Numbered from the stretch's first letter, positions 1 through 8,356 are shown. The stretch is 64,000 nucleotides of DNA from Marinomonas sp. SBI8L (GCF_001624705.1 NZ_JSEO01000001.1:62001-126000), one strand, 5' to 3'. Notes: a model not told the origin generated them from the sequence alone. Made by a program: numbers and translations.

Positions 1-303
1 CGCATAACCTAAGTGTCGGATTCGACTTATGGCGCTTTTGATATTAGCAACGCCGATAGCGATATGACCAAAACCATTACCTAACTCATAATCTAACTTG
101 CTATAGTTGTAAGTTAATTCGATTACAGCGGCACTTGATTCATCTTCATATCCAAAAAATAATAGGGTGTACTTTTCGCTCGGTTGCTCTAACACCCTAA
201 GTAATTTCATCCCTAAAGCTTGGGTATAGAATTTAGTTGAGTTGGCCATATCGCTAATACGTAACATGGTGTGCAAGATTCTTGGTTTAGCTTTATCCAT
301 CAT
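1..303 (-). CDS. gloA: Lactoylglutathione lyase (glyoxalase I), 3' part missing
   Basis: The first 101 codons run off the left edge of the window. Glyoxalase I isomerises the methylglyoxal-glutathione hemithioacetal to S-lactoylglutathione in the cytoplasm. The reading starts with two Met codons and continues ILHTMLRISDM, LGMKLLR, AVIELTYN and GFGHIAIG, which follow the E. coli GloA pattern closely. They include three of the expected metal ligands: His in LHTML, Glu in VIELTY and His in GHIA. The last ligand lies outside the window. The family is about 130 residues, so roughly a quarter is missing. It lies downstream of, and on the same strand as, the tautomerase gene, but a hairpin terminator separates them. 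Confidence 0.93.
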   Translation of the reverse strand, partial: MMDKAKPRILHTMLRISDMANSTKFYTQALGMKLLRVLEQPSEKYTLLFFGYEDESSAAVIELTYNYSKLDYELGNGFGHIAIGVANIKSAISRIRHLGYA

Positions 304-348
304 ATTCACCTTCAAGGCTTTCAAACATACTTATCATCATTGATAAAA

Positions 349-388
349 AGTAAGGCGAAAACTAAGGAAACTTAAGCTTCGCCTTACT
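349..388 (-). terminator. Rho-independent terminator of the tautomerase gene
   Basis: A perfect 11-bp stem (AGTAAGGCGAA / TTCGCCTTACT) with an 18-nt loop is followed on the minus strand by a T run. It sits just past the tautomerase stop and separates that gene from gloA. Confidence 0.75.
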
Positions 389-395
389 GAGCGAA

Positions 396-809
396 TTAAC
401 TAGAAATCGCAGCTCCTATTTCAGCATTTGTCATAGGCTCACCATTAAAATTCCAGAGACCATCAACAGCATGAACAACATTGATATAGATATTATCTTT
501 AGGGAGTTTAAAGCCAGATAACTCACGTATTATATCGCTCGCATCTCGGCCGAACCCCACTTGAACCTCTCTCTCAGTAAAGGCAAAAGCAGGTACTTTC
601 CACTCTATCCACACCCCTGATATTTCTTTCCCTCCAGAAAAGGTACTGCCTTGAGGCAAGACATGAAACGCAGCAGTGATATTAGGTTTCATCACTGGGT
701 GGTCAACTAAACCGTGCCATTTGAGCATGGCATCCGTAATTTTAGCGATAGCAATTTTTTCTGATCCCTTAGGTAGAACACCCTCAGTTAACATTAAAGA
801 AAGCGGCAT
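396..809 (-). CDS. Tautomerase-superfamily protein
   Basis: A 137-residue protein beginning Met-Pro (MPLSLMLTEG). This fits tautomerase-superfamily enzymes, in which the N-terminal proline becomes the catalytic base after Met removal. A single chain of this length could hold two beta-alpha-beta units, as in fused or MIF-like tautomerases. The substrate cannot be read from sequence. It is divergent from a TetR regulator at 959, and the gap between them holds three near-identical operator-like palindromes, so it is probably the regulator's target. The family assignment rests on the N-terminus and overall pattern. Confidence 0.65.
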   Translation of the reverse strand: MPLSLMLTEGVLPKGSEKIAIAKITDAMLKWHGLVDHPVMKPNITAAFHVLPQGSTFSGGKEISGVWIEWKVPAFAFTEREVQVGFGRDASDIIRELSGFKLPKDNIYINVVHAVDGLWNFNGEPMTNAEIGAAISS

Positions 810-840
810 AATAATATCTCCAATAAAAGTTAAATTAAAA

Positions 841-910
841 TATAGTGATCGCTATTTAAATTAATATAGCGATCACTATATTGTCAATAAATAAAATAGC
901 GATCGTTATA
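841..910. promoter_or_regulatory. Three TetR-type operator copies
   Basis: Three 16-bp near-palindromes of form TATAGYGATCRYTATA lie at 841-856, 865-880 and 895-910. Copies one and two also form a 15-bp inverted repeat of each other (841-855 with 866-880). They fill the gap between the divergent tautomerase and TetR genes, the usual place for an autoregulating TetR repressor to bind. Confidence 0.72.
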
Positions 911-958
911 TTTTAAAATGTTATACTGCTAATTCTTCATCAGTTTTATGAGATTTCC

Positions 959-1519
959 ATGGCGACCAAGAAACAACAAACACACCAAAAAATCCTAAAA
1001 TCTATGCACAAAACCTTTCGTGAACATGGTTATAACGGCGCTGGGGTGAATGGCTTAGCCAATGAAGCTGGCGTCACATCTGGCGCTTTTTACGCTCATT
1101 TCGGCTCTAAATCTGGTGCGTTTAAAGAAGTTATAACAGAAGGGATATCTCAATTTGATCAAGGATTAAAACAATTCCAAGAAGAATATGGTGAGACTTG
1201 GCTTGAGGAGTTTATTGCTTTCTATTTAGGTGAAAAGCGTCGCACAGAATTGAATGATAGCTGTGCATTACAAAGCCTGACTCCTGAAGTAATTCGTTCT
1301 GATGACGAAACAAAAACCCTGTTTCAACAAGAATTATTGAAAGCAGCAAGGACTATGTCAGAACAAGAGCCCGACACTGAATCAGCACAAGTTGATACTC
1401 AAACCTGGGCTAAGCTTGCCATGATTATTGGTGGTGTTACCTTGGCCCGTGCAGTACAAGATCCAGATTTAGCGGATGAGATCGCAAACTCAGTACAAGT
1501 AGCAATGAAAGAGAAATAG
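959..1519 (+). CDS. TetR/AcrR-family transcriptional regulator
   Basis: A 186-residue regulator. Residues 8-55 form the TetR helix-turn-helix domain (KILKSMHKTFREHGYNGAGV, then ANEAGVTSGAFYAHFGSK with the conserved FYxHFxSK recognition helix). The rest is an all-helical ligand/dimerisation domain with no recognisable inducer signature. The tautomerase gene is divergent, and the three palindromes between them suggest this protein represses both genes. The inducer is unknown. Confidence 0.9.
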   Translation: MATKKQQTHQKILKSMHKTFREHGYNGAGVNGLANEAGVTSGAFYAHFGSKSGAFKEVITEGISQFDQGLKQFQEEYGETWLEEFIAFYLGEKRRTELNDSCALQSLTPEVIRSDDETKTLFQQELLKAARTMSEQEPDTESAQVDTQTWAKLAMIIGGVTLARAVQDPDLADEIANSVQVAMKEK

Positions 1520-1682
1520 AGTGTAAAAACAAAGGGCGAGGCTTTCAAGTGAAAGATAAAAGCATGTAATCGATAGTAGATTTGTACTATGATTGAGCGA
1601 CTGGCATAGTTAGCCAAAGGACTGATTAAATACCTATGATTAGCTTAAGGCTATACGCAAAACAAGGTTTTCATAGCGGCCT

Positions 1683-1690
1683 AAAGGAGG
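1683..1690 (+). promoter_or_regulatory. Strong ribosome binding site that fixes the start of the binding protein
   Basis: AAAGGAGG lies 11 nt upstream of GTG 1702. The upstream ATG at 1636 has no comparable site and would add 22 residues ahead of the signal peptide. Confidence 0.7.
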
Positions 1691-1701
1691 CTTATTTAAG
1701 A

Positions 1702-2592
1702 GTGAACAGACTCATATTAGTCTTATCTTTTGTTTTTCTAAGCTCAAACAGCTTAGCTGTACAAAAAGTCATTTACCCCTCTATGGAGAACATTCGTGAG
1801 ACTCGCTTTCAGGATTTGTTCGAAATACTTGAGCAAGCCTTAGACATAACTCGTCCTGATTTTGGTGATTACGAACTAAGCCCTACTCCTTTCTCCATGA
1901 CTGAATCAAGAATGCTTCAAGAAGTAAAATCTGGCAAAATTATTGATGTTATTTGGAGTTCCACCTCACCTAAAAAAGAAGAAGAACTTAGGCCCATCCG
2001 TATCCCATTACGTAAAGGTATTTTAGGTTACAGAATCAGCTTTATTCACAAAGAGCATCAAATCATTTTTGATCAAGTTAACACGGTAGATGACCTTAAA
2101 AAGTTTCATGTCGGACAAGGCATAGGCTGGGGTGATATAGACGTTTATAAGCACAATAATATTCCTGTAAGTTATGCTCCCTACACAACATTATTTAGCC
2201 TGATAGGACCAAGACGCTTTAACTTATTTCCAAGAGGCGTGAATGAAATATATAAAGAATACGCTGTGCATGGTGAAAGCAACCCAACCTTAACGATAGA
2301 AGATGGCATTGTCCTATATTACCCTTGGCCCTATTACTTCTTCACCTCTAAGGAAAACGAGAAGTTAGCAATTAGGTTAGAAACTGGGTTAGCAAGAATG
2401 ATAAAAGATGGCAGCTTTGAGGCTATTTTTAACAAATATAATGCTGATGCGATTCGTAAAGCAGAGCTTGGCAAGCGTAGACTTATTACTTTAGAGAACC
2501 CGTTTATTCCAAAAAACACTCCTCTTGACAGAGATGAGTTATGGTTTAAACCAGAAAACGTTTGGCATAACAAGGAAGCTTCGAGAAAATAG
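1702..2592 (+). CDS. Orphan periplasmic substrate-binding protein (SBP_bac_3-like)
   Basis: The GTG at 1702 is preferred over an in-frame ATG at 1636. A strong Shine-Dalgarno, AAAGGAGG at 1683-1690, precedes it, and it puts a clean signal peptide (VNRLILVLSFVFLSSNSLAVQ) at the N-terminus. The mature part resembles type-3 extracellular solute-binding folds (two lobes; motifs FEAIFNKYNADA and EIYKEYAVHG), the form often found as stand-alone proteins in marine gammaproteobacteria. No permease or ATPase gene is adjacent, so it may feed a remote transporter or act as a sensor. Ligand unknown. Confidence 0.72.
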   Translation: MNRLILVLSFVFLSSNSLAVQKVIYPSMENIRETRFQDLFEILEQALDITRPDFGDYELSPTPFSMTESRMLQEVKSGKIIDVIWSSTSPKKEEELRPIRIPLRKGILGYRISFIHKEHQIIFDQVNTVDDLKKFHVGQGIGWGDIDVYKHNNIPVSYAPYTTLFSLIGPRRFNLFPRGVNEIYKEYAVHGESNPTLTIEDGIVLYYPWPYYFFTSKENEKLAIRLETGLARMIKDGSFEAIFNKYNADAIRKAELGKRRLITLENPFIPKNTPLDRDELWFKPENVWHNKEASRK

Positions 2593-2630
2593 TTGAACCT
2601 CAGCTTCCTTCCTGTCACCCAATGATAAGC

Positions 2631-3491
2631 TCAGCTGGCCCTTTTCTTTTCTAGTTTGAAGTTTATGTCTAAATACACCTTAAGCAATCGAACAAATTCA
2701 TCCGCTTGATCTTCCTGAACGTATGTCATTGCGCCTTTTACAGAGTAAAACTCAACCTGTTGAAATATATCTGCTAAACGCCTTCCCAACGCCATCGGAA
2801 AAAGCTTTTTATCTTCGTCCCCCCACAATATCAATACAGGATTAACATACGATTTAAGCAAGTCTGCGGCTGCTAACGTATGTTTTTCCGACCAAGTATT
2901 GACCACTTTTTGAAAGTCTCGCCTCACCTTGGCACTATTAATAAAAGGCGCCACATACAAATGCCTTATTTGCTCACCTGTTAAAGTATTAGATAACAAG
3001 CCCATTACATTTGGCGTGGTTAAAAAGGATTCGATTTTAAACAATTGGGCCATTACAAAGGTATAGCCAGGAAAGTTGATCATCTTTTGCAGCATAGAAA
3101 AGGTCTTTGGCGGAAATACATCTAGGCAATCACAATTACTTAACACTAACCCTGCTACCTTATCCGGATGACTAGCCGCAAAAATTTGTGCATAAGCACC
3201 GCCCGTATCATTCGCGACTATCACGACTTGCTCCAAAGCAAGCGCCTCTAAAAGTGCAACTAGATGTTTTGAAATACCGGTAGGAGACAGGTCTGCCTCT
3301 TCTGGCATGGCTTTAGAATGGGCCCCTAAAGGCAAATCAGGCACAATACACCGATATGACTTTGATAAAGGACCTATGAGCTTTCGCCAAGTTTGATAAT
3401 TGGATAGTGCTCCATGCATAAAAAGTAACGTCACACCTTCACCCTGATCTTGATAACGCATTGTGCCTGTATCTAATCTAACGGTTTTCAT
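2631..3491 (-). CDS. Alpha/beta hydrolase with Asp nucleophile elbow
   Basis: A 286-residue alpha/beta hydrolase. The oxyanion-loop motif FMHGALSNYQTW lies near residue 24. The nucleophile elbow reads VANDTGGAYAQ, so the nucleophile position is Asp, as in haloalkane dehalogenases and epoxide hydrolases, rather than Ser. The acidic residue is probably in LILWGDEDKKLF. Where the catalytic His is expected the chain reads VKGAMTYVQEDQADE, with no His. A good AGGAGG ribosome binding site precedes the ATG. It is divergent from a TetR gene, with a perfect palindrome in the gap. The substrate is unknown, and the missing His leaves the hydrolytic mechanism open. Confidence 0.82.
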   Translation of the reverse strand: MKTVRLDTGTMRYQDQGEGVTLLFMHGALSNYQTWRKLIGPLSKSYRCIVPDLPLGAHSKAMPEEADLSPTGISKHLVALLEALALEQVVIVANDTGGAYAQIFAASHPDKVAGLVLSNCDCLDVFPPKTFSMLQKMINFPGYTFVMAQLFKIESFLTTPNVMGLLSNTLTGEQIRHLYVAPFINSAKVRRDFQKVVNTWSEKHTLAAADLLKSYVNPVLILWGDEDKKLFPMALGRRLADIFQQVEFYSVKGAMTYVQEDQADEFVRLLKVYLDINFKLEKKRAS

Positions 3492-3522
3492 AAGGACATC
3501 CTCCTATTAAAATCTCAAAGAA

Positions 3523-3547
3523 TTTAACATACTTAGAGTATGTTAAA
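3523..3547. promoter_or_regulatory. Palindromic operator between hydrolase and TetR genes
   Basis: A perfect 10-bp inverted repeat, TTTAACATAC / GTATGTTAAA, with a 5-bp spacer. It lies about 30 bp upstream of the hydrolase start and is the probable binding site of the divergent TetR regulator at 3650. Confidence 0.7.
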
Positions 3548-3649
3548 AACCTTTGTTATATTCCTCCCTTCAAATAAACGTCATTCTATTGCAATGAGAC
3601 TGTCATCATTTATCACCTCATTCCCTCTTAAGTGACATAAAAGGCCTTT

Positions 3650-4237
3650 ATGAATAAACCATCTAGACGTAAAGAATACGCAGAGCAAACCCGTGAAGCT
3701 TTGTTACTGGCAGCTCGAAAAAGCTTTATCGAAAAGGGTTATCAAAAAACCTCTTTAGATGAAGTAGCCCTGAGTGAAAGGCTGACAAAAGGGGCTTTAT
3801 ACCATCACTTTAAAACCAAAAAAGCGCTGTTTTCTGCAGTTTTTGATCAAGAACTAAGCTCTGCGACACTCATCATAATGCAAGCTTTAGAAGGGAAGTT
3901 AGATGCAGAAGCAAAGACACATGCTGCGATAGATTGTTTTTTGACAATAGCGTTAGAGAAAGATTATCAACGTATTATTTTAAAAGAAGGCCCTTTAGCG
4001 CTCGGTTGGCAGGAATGGCGAGAGAAAGAACAAGCAAGCAGCATCAGTTTAATCCGACACCTATTAACAGAAATGAAACAAGCAAATAAAATACAAACAG
4101 ATGAGATTAATTTAGCCGCCAGCATGATAATTGGCGCACTCATCGAAATGGTTTACCAAATTAGTGATAGTGAAGACCAAAAAGAAGAAGCACACAAAGC
4201 AAAAGCCATATTGTTAAATATGGTCAGTGCGCTTTAA
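3650..4237 (+). CDS. TetR/AcrR-family transcriptional regulator
   Basis: A 195-residue regulator with an N-terminal helix-turn-helix domain at residues 10-60 (REALLLAARKSFIEKGYQKT, then ALSERLTKGALYHHFKTKKAL). The C-terminal helices contain KEGPLALGWQEWRE, a pattern common in one group of TetR ligand domains. It is divergent from the alpha/beta hydrolase, and the palindrome at 3523-3547 probably is its operator. Downstream it converges with the Rrf2 gene, and a shared hairpin terminator lies between them. Confidence 0.9.
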   Translation: MNKPSRRKEYAEQTREALLLAARKSFIEKGYQKTSLDEVALSERLTKGALYHHFKTKKALFSAVFDQELSSATLIIMQALEGKLDAEAKTHAAIDCFLTIALEKDYQRIILKEGPLALGWQEWREKEQASSISLIRHLLTEMKQANKIQTDEINLAASMIIGALIEMVYQISDSEDQKEEAHKAKAILLNMVSAL

Positions 4238-4294
4238 CTTTCTGATAAAAGGTAAAAACTCTAATGGCGACAGTAACTTCATATAAAAAATGCA

Positions 4295-4325
4295 CTTGAT
4301 AAACCCAAATTAAGGGTTTATCAAG
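4295..4325. terminator. Bidirectional terminator between TetR and Rrf2 genes
   Basis: A perfect 12-bp stem (CTTGATAAACCC / GGGTTTATCAAG) with a 7-nt loop, followed by a T run on both strands. The Rrf2 stop codon lies in the loop, so the last codons of that gene are part of the hairpin. Confidence 0.8.
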
Positions 4326-4756
4326 GCTAGTTCTTTTTTAAACTCTTCATTTAAGTCATAAAGGTTTACGTCAGAAAGTTGCTTTAAAAAAATATTTTTA
4401 GCCGTGTCCATTGCCTCTTCAACTGACCTATTCGCAATTTTTTCAACTAAACAGGTTGAGTTACTTTGCCCTGAATCAATAGCAAACAAGCGCGTAATAT
4501 CTATCGCTTCATACAAGCCTAATAAAGTAATTTCCTTCAACGGTTTAGCTAGCACCCAGCCACCATTATGCCCTTTAGTAGAATCAACAAAGCCTTTCTT
4601 TTTCAAGCCTGACATGGTTCTTCTTACTACTGCCGAATTGGTATTTAACATCTTTGCAATCACCTCTGAGGTAATTGGTTCTTTTAACTCACTTAAATGA
4701 AGCAGTACATGAATCACTCTTGAAAGACGACTATCAGCTCGCATATTGATTTCCAC
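4310..4756 (-). CDS. Rrf2-family transcriptional regulator
   Basis: A 148-residue Rrf2-type winged-helix protein (SRLSRVIHVLLHLSEL, then NTNSAVVRRTMSGLKKKGFV and STKGHNGGWVLAKP). It has a single cysteine (STCLVE), so it lacks the three-Cys cluster that binds Fe-S in IscR and NsrR. It therefore resembles the cluster-free subgroup that represses drug or redox genes. Met-5 (MRADSR) is an alternative start. It is divergent from an MFS exporter across 76 bp containing a repeated 20-bp motif, and probably represses that exporter. Confidence 0.88.
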   Translation of the reverse strand: MEINMRADSRLSRVIHVLLHLSELKEPITSEVIAKMLNTNSAVVRRTMSGLKKKGFVDSTKGHNGGWVLAKPLKEITLLGLYEAIDITRLFAIDSGQSNSTCLVEKIANRSVEEAMDTAKNIFLKQLSDVNLYDLNEEFKKELALINP

Positions 4757-4761
4757 TTTTA

Positions 4762-4820
4762 ATGTTGCTTTTAAAGTTACATGAATATAAGCTTATTTTC
4801 ATGTTACTTTTAATGTTACA
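4762..4820. promoter_or_regulatory. Duplicated 20-bp operator-like repeat between Rrf2 and MFS genes
   Basis: Two direct copies of ATGTTRCTTTTAAWGTTACA start at 4762 and 4801, 39 bp apart and 18/20 identical. The inner halves also form an inverted repeat (4773-4785 with 4798-4810, one mismatch). The arrangement fits two dimer sites on the same DNA face for the Rrf2 regulator. Confidence 0.65.
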
Positions 4821-4832
4821 AAAGAGATCGTT

Positions 4833-6254
4833 ATGACAACTCACCCAATTGATAGTCGCTGGCAGGTTTTACTTTTTTTACTTATTGCTAATTTTTTGAA
4901 CTTACTGGACATCACCATAGTGCATGTTGCAACACCTAGCATAGCCAAAGATCTAGCTATTCCCTATGAGCAAACCCAATGGATTTCGATTGTTTATCTC
5001 ATTGCTTTTGCAGCGGGTTTATTACCTTTTGGCAAACTTGGTGATATGAAAGGTAGGAAGAAACTTTTTAACTTAGGTTTAATTAGTTTCTTAATCGCAT
5101 CTATGATGTGCGCTTTAGCCGTTAACCTTGAGAGCTTATTAATCGCTCGCTTTATACAGGGTATAAGTGCTGCCGTTATGCTGCCTCAAGTACTCGCTAT
5201 TGCGAACTTAATTTTCCCTCAAGCTGAAAAAAACCGCATGTTTAGCATAGTCGGAATAATTAGCAGTTTGGCTTCTATTTTAGGGCCATTATTAGGCGGA
5301 ATATTACTTACAATAGATCTATTTAGCCTTGATTGGCGTAGTATTTTTATCATAAATATCCCTCTGGGACTGATTGCTTTTTGGGGAGTAAATCGACACC
5401 TGAACTTAACAGAAACCTTATTAGATAATGAAGTAATTGATTGGGTTGGTATTGGCCTCTATACAAGTGCTTGTATCTGCATCATTTTACCTCTTGTTGA
5501 AGGCTATCAAGCAGCTTGGCCTGCTTGGCTTATCTCATTATTACTTGCATCATTATTATTCATAACACTTTTTATTTATTGGCTTAGACAATGTGAGAAA
5601 AAGAATAGATCAAGCTTGTTTCCTGCACGCTTATATTTAAATAAAAGGTTTATTCGTAACCTCACTATACTCATGCTCTTCTCATCAGCTGTTCCTGGTC
5701 TCTTTTATGTTTTAGCGATTTTTTTACAATCGCACCTTACATATTCTCCATTTGAAGCTGGTTTTATTACCTTTCCATTTCCCTTAGGTGTCATGCTCGC
5801 TTCAATGTATTTAAAAAAGTTAAACAGTAAATGGAATGACCTTCGCATTAGTATGGGAGCCTTACTCTTGTGCTTAGCTTTATTCTCAATTGGTTTGTTA
5901 AGCTCTAGACTCTATCAATTGGGAAATATGGCTTACATTATGATTCCACTATTTGTTGCTGGCTTAGGTATGGGGAGCGCAATTATAGCGTTATTTCAGC
6001 AATCTATGATGATAGTCGAGAGCACAGATTCCGGCACGGCATCAGGAGCAATGCAATCTTTGCAACACATAGCTATGGCGATTGGCATTGGTATAGTTGG
6101 ACAAATCTTTTTTATAAACTTAAACATAACCCCAAATGCCGTACTCGCTCTTAAATACTGTATGTTTTACGCCAGTTTTATCTTCTTTGTTTTGCTCCTT
6201 TACCTTCTAGGAAAAAAGCTTTTTGCTTTAGAGCAGCAAAATCTCTCAGCTTAA
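4833..6254 (+). CDS. MFS multidrug efflux transporter, DHA2 (14-TM) type
   Basis: A 473-residue major facilitator with about 14 predicted membrane helices. It carries the DHA2 signatures LDITIVHVATPSIAKDL (motif D1) in helix 1, GKLGDMKGRKKLF (motif A) between helices 2 and 3, and GPLLGGIL (motif C-like) in helix 5. The family exports drugs or other hydrophobic compounds by proton antiport across the inner membrane. There is no membrane fusion or outer-membrane partner beside it. The divergent Rrf2 regulator and the repeated operator suggest inducible expression. Substrate unknown. Confidence 0.88.
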   Translation: MTTHPIDSRWQVLLFLLIANFLNLLDITIVHVATPSIAKDLAIPYEQTQWISIVYLIAFAAGLLPFGKLGDMKGRKKLFNLGLISFLIASMMCALAVNLESLLIARFIQGISAAVMLPQVLAIANLIFPQAEKNRMFSIVGIISSLASILGPLLGGILLTIDLFSLDWRSIFIINIPLGLIAFWGVNRHLNLTETLLDNEVIDWVGIGLYTSACICIILPLVEGYQAAWPAWLISLLLASLLFITLFIYWLRQCEKKNRSSLFPARLYLNKRFIRNLTILMLFSSAVPGLFYVLAIFLQSHLTYSPFEAGFITFPFPLGVMLASMYLKKLNSKWNDLRISMGALLLCLALFSIGLLSSRLYQLGNMAYIMIPLFVAGLGMGSAIIALFQQSMMIVESTDSGTASGAMQSLQHIAMAIGIGIVGQIFFINLNITPNAVLALKYCMFYASFIFFVLLLYLLGKKLFALEQQNLSA

Positions 6255-6561
6255 AAACTGGCGTTTTACACTAAGTTAAAGCCGCGTTATTAAACCACTA
6301 GAATAGTACCGCGGCTTTCATTTATAAGACATTAAGTCTCGATACTTGCGATCTTTTTTCTTTAAATTCAGTGTCTATAATTCGCTTTTCAGCTAACAAG
6401 GCAGTAGCGTAAATAACACTCTCCGACGCTTTAAAATTAAAATAATCGCTCAAATTTTTCTGCTTAAAGCACCTTAAATACTTTCATTATGAATGACTTG
6501 ATTCAGTTTTTAGCTAGTTTCATGGAAAGATAAAACGGATAGTTATGAAAGCAAAACACGC
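6255..6561. other. Intergenic region with weak hairpin and short non-assigned frame
   Basis: A 9-bp inverted repeat, AAAGCCGCG / CGCGGCTTT (6278-6286 with 6310-6318), has a long loop and could terminate the MFS transcript. On the minus strand 6322-6483 is an open frame of about 54 codons with coding-like composition but no convincing start or ribosome site. It may be a remnant of a lost gene. Confidence 0.4.
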
Positions 6562-6579
6562 CTAAACAAGGCGTGTTTT
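6553..6579 (-). terminator. Terminator overlapping the 3' end of the LysR gene
   Basis: A perfect 10-bp stem (AAAACACGCC / GGCGTGTTTT) with a 7-nt loop and T-rich flanks. The TAG stop of the LysR gene is at the loop, so the last codons form one arm. Confidence 0.75.
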
Positions 6580-7464
6580 GGTATACAACTCCCCCTCAAT
6601 CAGGGCTTTTTTATCCAACACGTAATCCGTCATAAAGCGGACAAAAGCTTGAATCTTTGCGTTTTTTCTTAAATCTGGATGGCTTAAAACCCAAAGCTCA
6701 AACTTCTTTTCAGTAACATAGGGAGGCACACGCACTAAGCTCTCATTTACATCACCTATCAGGCAAGGTAAGACAGAAATACCTAATCCTGACTCACAGG
6801 CTTTGAGCTGGAAATCACCATTTGAAATTTTATGCTGCACATCAAATCTAGGGTACGCACTGGCTAATACGCCTATTGGCCTTTGGTATTTATCGGTCCA
6901 GCCAATCAGTTTTTGTCTCGCTAGCCAGCTAGAGTCTGTCAGTTTATTCTCAAACTCGCGGGCGATATAACATGCTCTATGGATATAAGCTAAACGCCTG
7001 CCAATCAAATACTCTGGAGGCGTATCACAGATTCGAAAAGCCACATCAGCTTCTCTATTCGCTAAATTAAGCAGCTTCACTGTGCCACTGATTTGTATAT
7101 CAATAAGTGGGTACTGTCGACAAAAAGCGACAATCCCTTCCATCAACAAATGCTGACCTAATAAGTCAGGCATGGTGACACGCACTTCACCTTCTAGGTT
7201 TTCATCTTTACCGACAATTTTACGGTCTATCGAGCTGAGCCTTTCTTCTAGATATGAAGCTTCTTCAAAAATTTCATCTCCTAGGCGGGTACGAATATAA
7301 CCTTGCTGAGTTCGATCGAACACTCGCTCACCTAAAGAAGCTTCAAAGTTATTAATTCTTCTAGAAACGGTTGCATGATTAACCCCTAAGCTTTGGGCTG
7401 CGGCACGAATTGAGCCTGCACGGCATACTGCCAGAAAGAACTTTAAATCATCCCAATTTAGCAC
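6562..7464 (-). CDS. LysR-family transcriptional regulator
   Basis: A 300-residue LysR protein. Residues 1-60 are the winged helix-turn-helix (MLNWDDLKFFLAVCRAGSIR, then LGVNHATVSRRINNFEASLG) of the subgroup whose members start with a W-D-D-L-x-x-F motif. The effector domain from about residue 90 is typical but lacks diagnostic ligand residues. It is divergent from the SRPBCC-family gene at 7644, which is its likely target together with itself. Confidence 0.9.
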   Translation of the reverse strand: MLNWDDLKFFLAVCRAGSIRAAAQSLGVNHATVSRRINNFEASLGERVFDRTQQGYIRTRLGDEIFEEASYLEERLSSIDRKIVGKDENLEGEVRVTMPDLLGQHLLMEGIVAFCRQYPLIDIQISGTVKLLNLANREADVAFRICDTPPEYLIGRRLAYIHRACYIAREFENKLTDSSWLARQKLIGWTDKYQRPIGVLASAYPRFDVQHKISNGDFQLKACESGLGISVLPCLIGDVNESLVRVPPYVTEKKFELWVLSHPDLRKNAKIQAFVRFMTDYVLDKKALIEGELYTKTRLV

Positions 7465-7643
7465 TTGGCAACCTCACAAACCTAAAAAAGTATTCTAACA
7501 AAAAATAGCCGCTTTCTATGGTGTAATTATTCAACACTATCTTGCATTTATTATCAGTTATTAAGCAAGCAGATGCGACATACACTTAGCCCCACTCAAG
7601 CAAAGCACTCTTTGCAATGCATCAAAAACGAATGAGGTTAACC

Positions 7644-8147
7644 ATGCGTCGAAATCCAGATATGAAATATTACTTACAAAAATCCATCATGATAAATGCT
7701 ACCCAAGAAGCAGTATGGGCAGTCATTTCAGAGTTCAACAATGTTTATACATGGGCACCAAGTGTTGAGCACAGTACCGCGCTAAATGACAAATACCAAA
7801 GTGTTGGCTCTGGCCGAGTTTGTCATATTAAAGGCTTTGGAACAGTGGAAGAAACAGTGACTCAATGGCATGAAGGCAAAGGCTTTGAATTTGTCTTTGA
7901 AAAACTTGGCCCTATGGCAAAATGTGTTTGTGATTTCTCTATCGAGAAGGTGGGTAATCAGCAAAGCAAGCTTACTGTGACTTTCCAATACACTTTACGC
8001 TTTGGCATTTTTGGTAGTTTATTACACGCCTTAGTCTTAAAGAACAAACTGGCAGTCAGCTTAGGTCATACAATAGAGGCCCTTAAAACACGTATAGAAA
8101 CAGGCAAGCTATTACGCCCTCTTAAACCTCAAAAACAAGCGGCTTAA
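7644..8147 (+). CDS. SRPBCC/polyketide-cyclase-fold protein
   Basis: ATG 7644 is preferred over ATG 7617 because GAGGT lies 5-6 nt in front of it. The protein (167 residues) begins like a START/Bet v 1-fold lipid or polyketide binder: KSIMINATQEAVWAVISEFN, then WAPSVEHS, GSGRVCHIKGFGTVEETVTQW and LTVTFQYTLRFG. Such proteins have a hydrophobic cavity and mostly unknown ligands. It is divergent from a LysR regulator and ends just before a strong terminator. Confidence 0.78.
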   Translation: MRRNPDMKYYLQKSIMINATQEAVWAVISEFNNVYTWAPSVEHSTALNDKYQSVGSGRVCHIKGFGTVEETVTQWHEGKGFEFVFEKLGPMAKCVCDFSIEKVGNQQSKLTVTFQYTLRFGIFGSLLHALVLKNKLAVSLGHTIEALKTRIETGKLLRPLKPQKQAA

Positions 8148-8257
8148 GCCTAGATCATAATAGGACAAAATACCTTTAAAGATTAATGAGTCAGCCTCTT
8201 CCAATCATTTATTGAAAAGTCACAAGCAAACTTTGGAGGAGCCGGCTTAAAGAACAA

Positions 8258-8290
8258 AAAGGCCTTACTGATAAAGTCAGCAAGGCCTTT
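8258..8290. terminator. Bidirectional terminator between SRPBCC gene and porin gene
   Basis: Stem AAAGGCCTT / AAGGCCTTT (8258-8266 with 8282-8290) with an inner CTGA/TCAG extension. It sits between two converging genes. Confidence 0.7.
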
Positions 8291-8356
8291 CAAGTGCATA
8301 TAGGTAAAAAAGAAAAGGGTAACCTCTCTACCTATTAAGCTAATTCTAAATCAGAA

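Noticed and set aside
841-910. Short repeats as a CRISPR array
   Set aside because: Three 16-bp near-palindromes with unequal 8 and 14-bp gaps in a divergent promoter are operators. No CRISPR-sized repeats, spacers or cas genes are present.
6322-6483. Minus-strand frame of about 54 codons with coding-like composition in the gap after the MFS gene
   Set aside because: No ATG or GTG with a ribosome site opens it and I recognise no family. It may be a gene remnant, so it is mentioned only in the intergenic entry.
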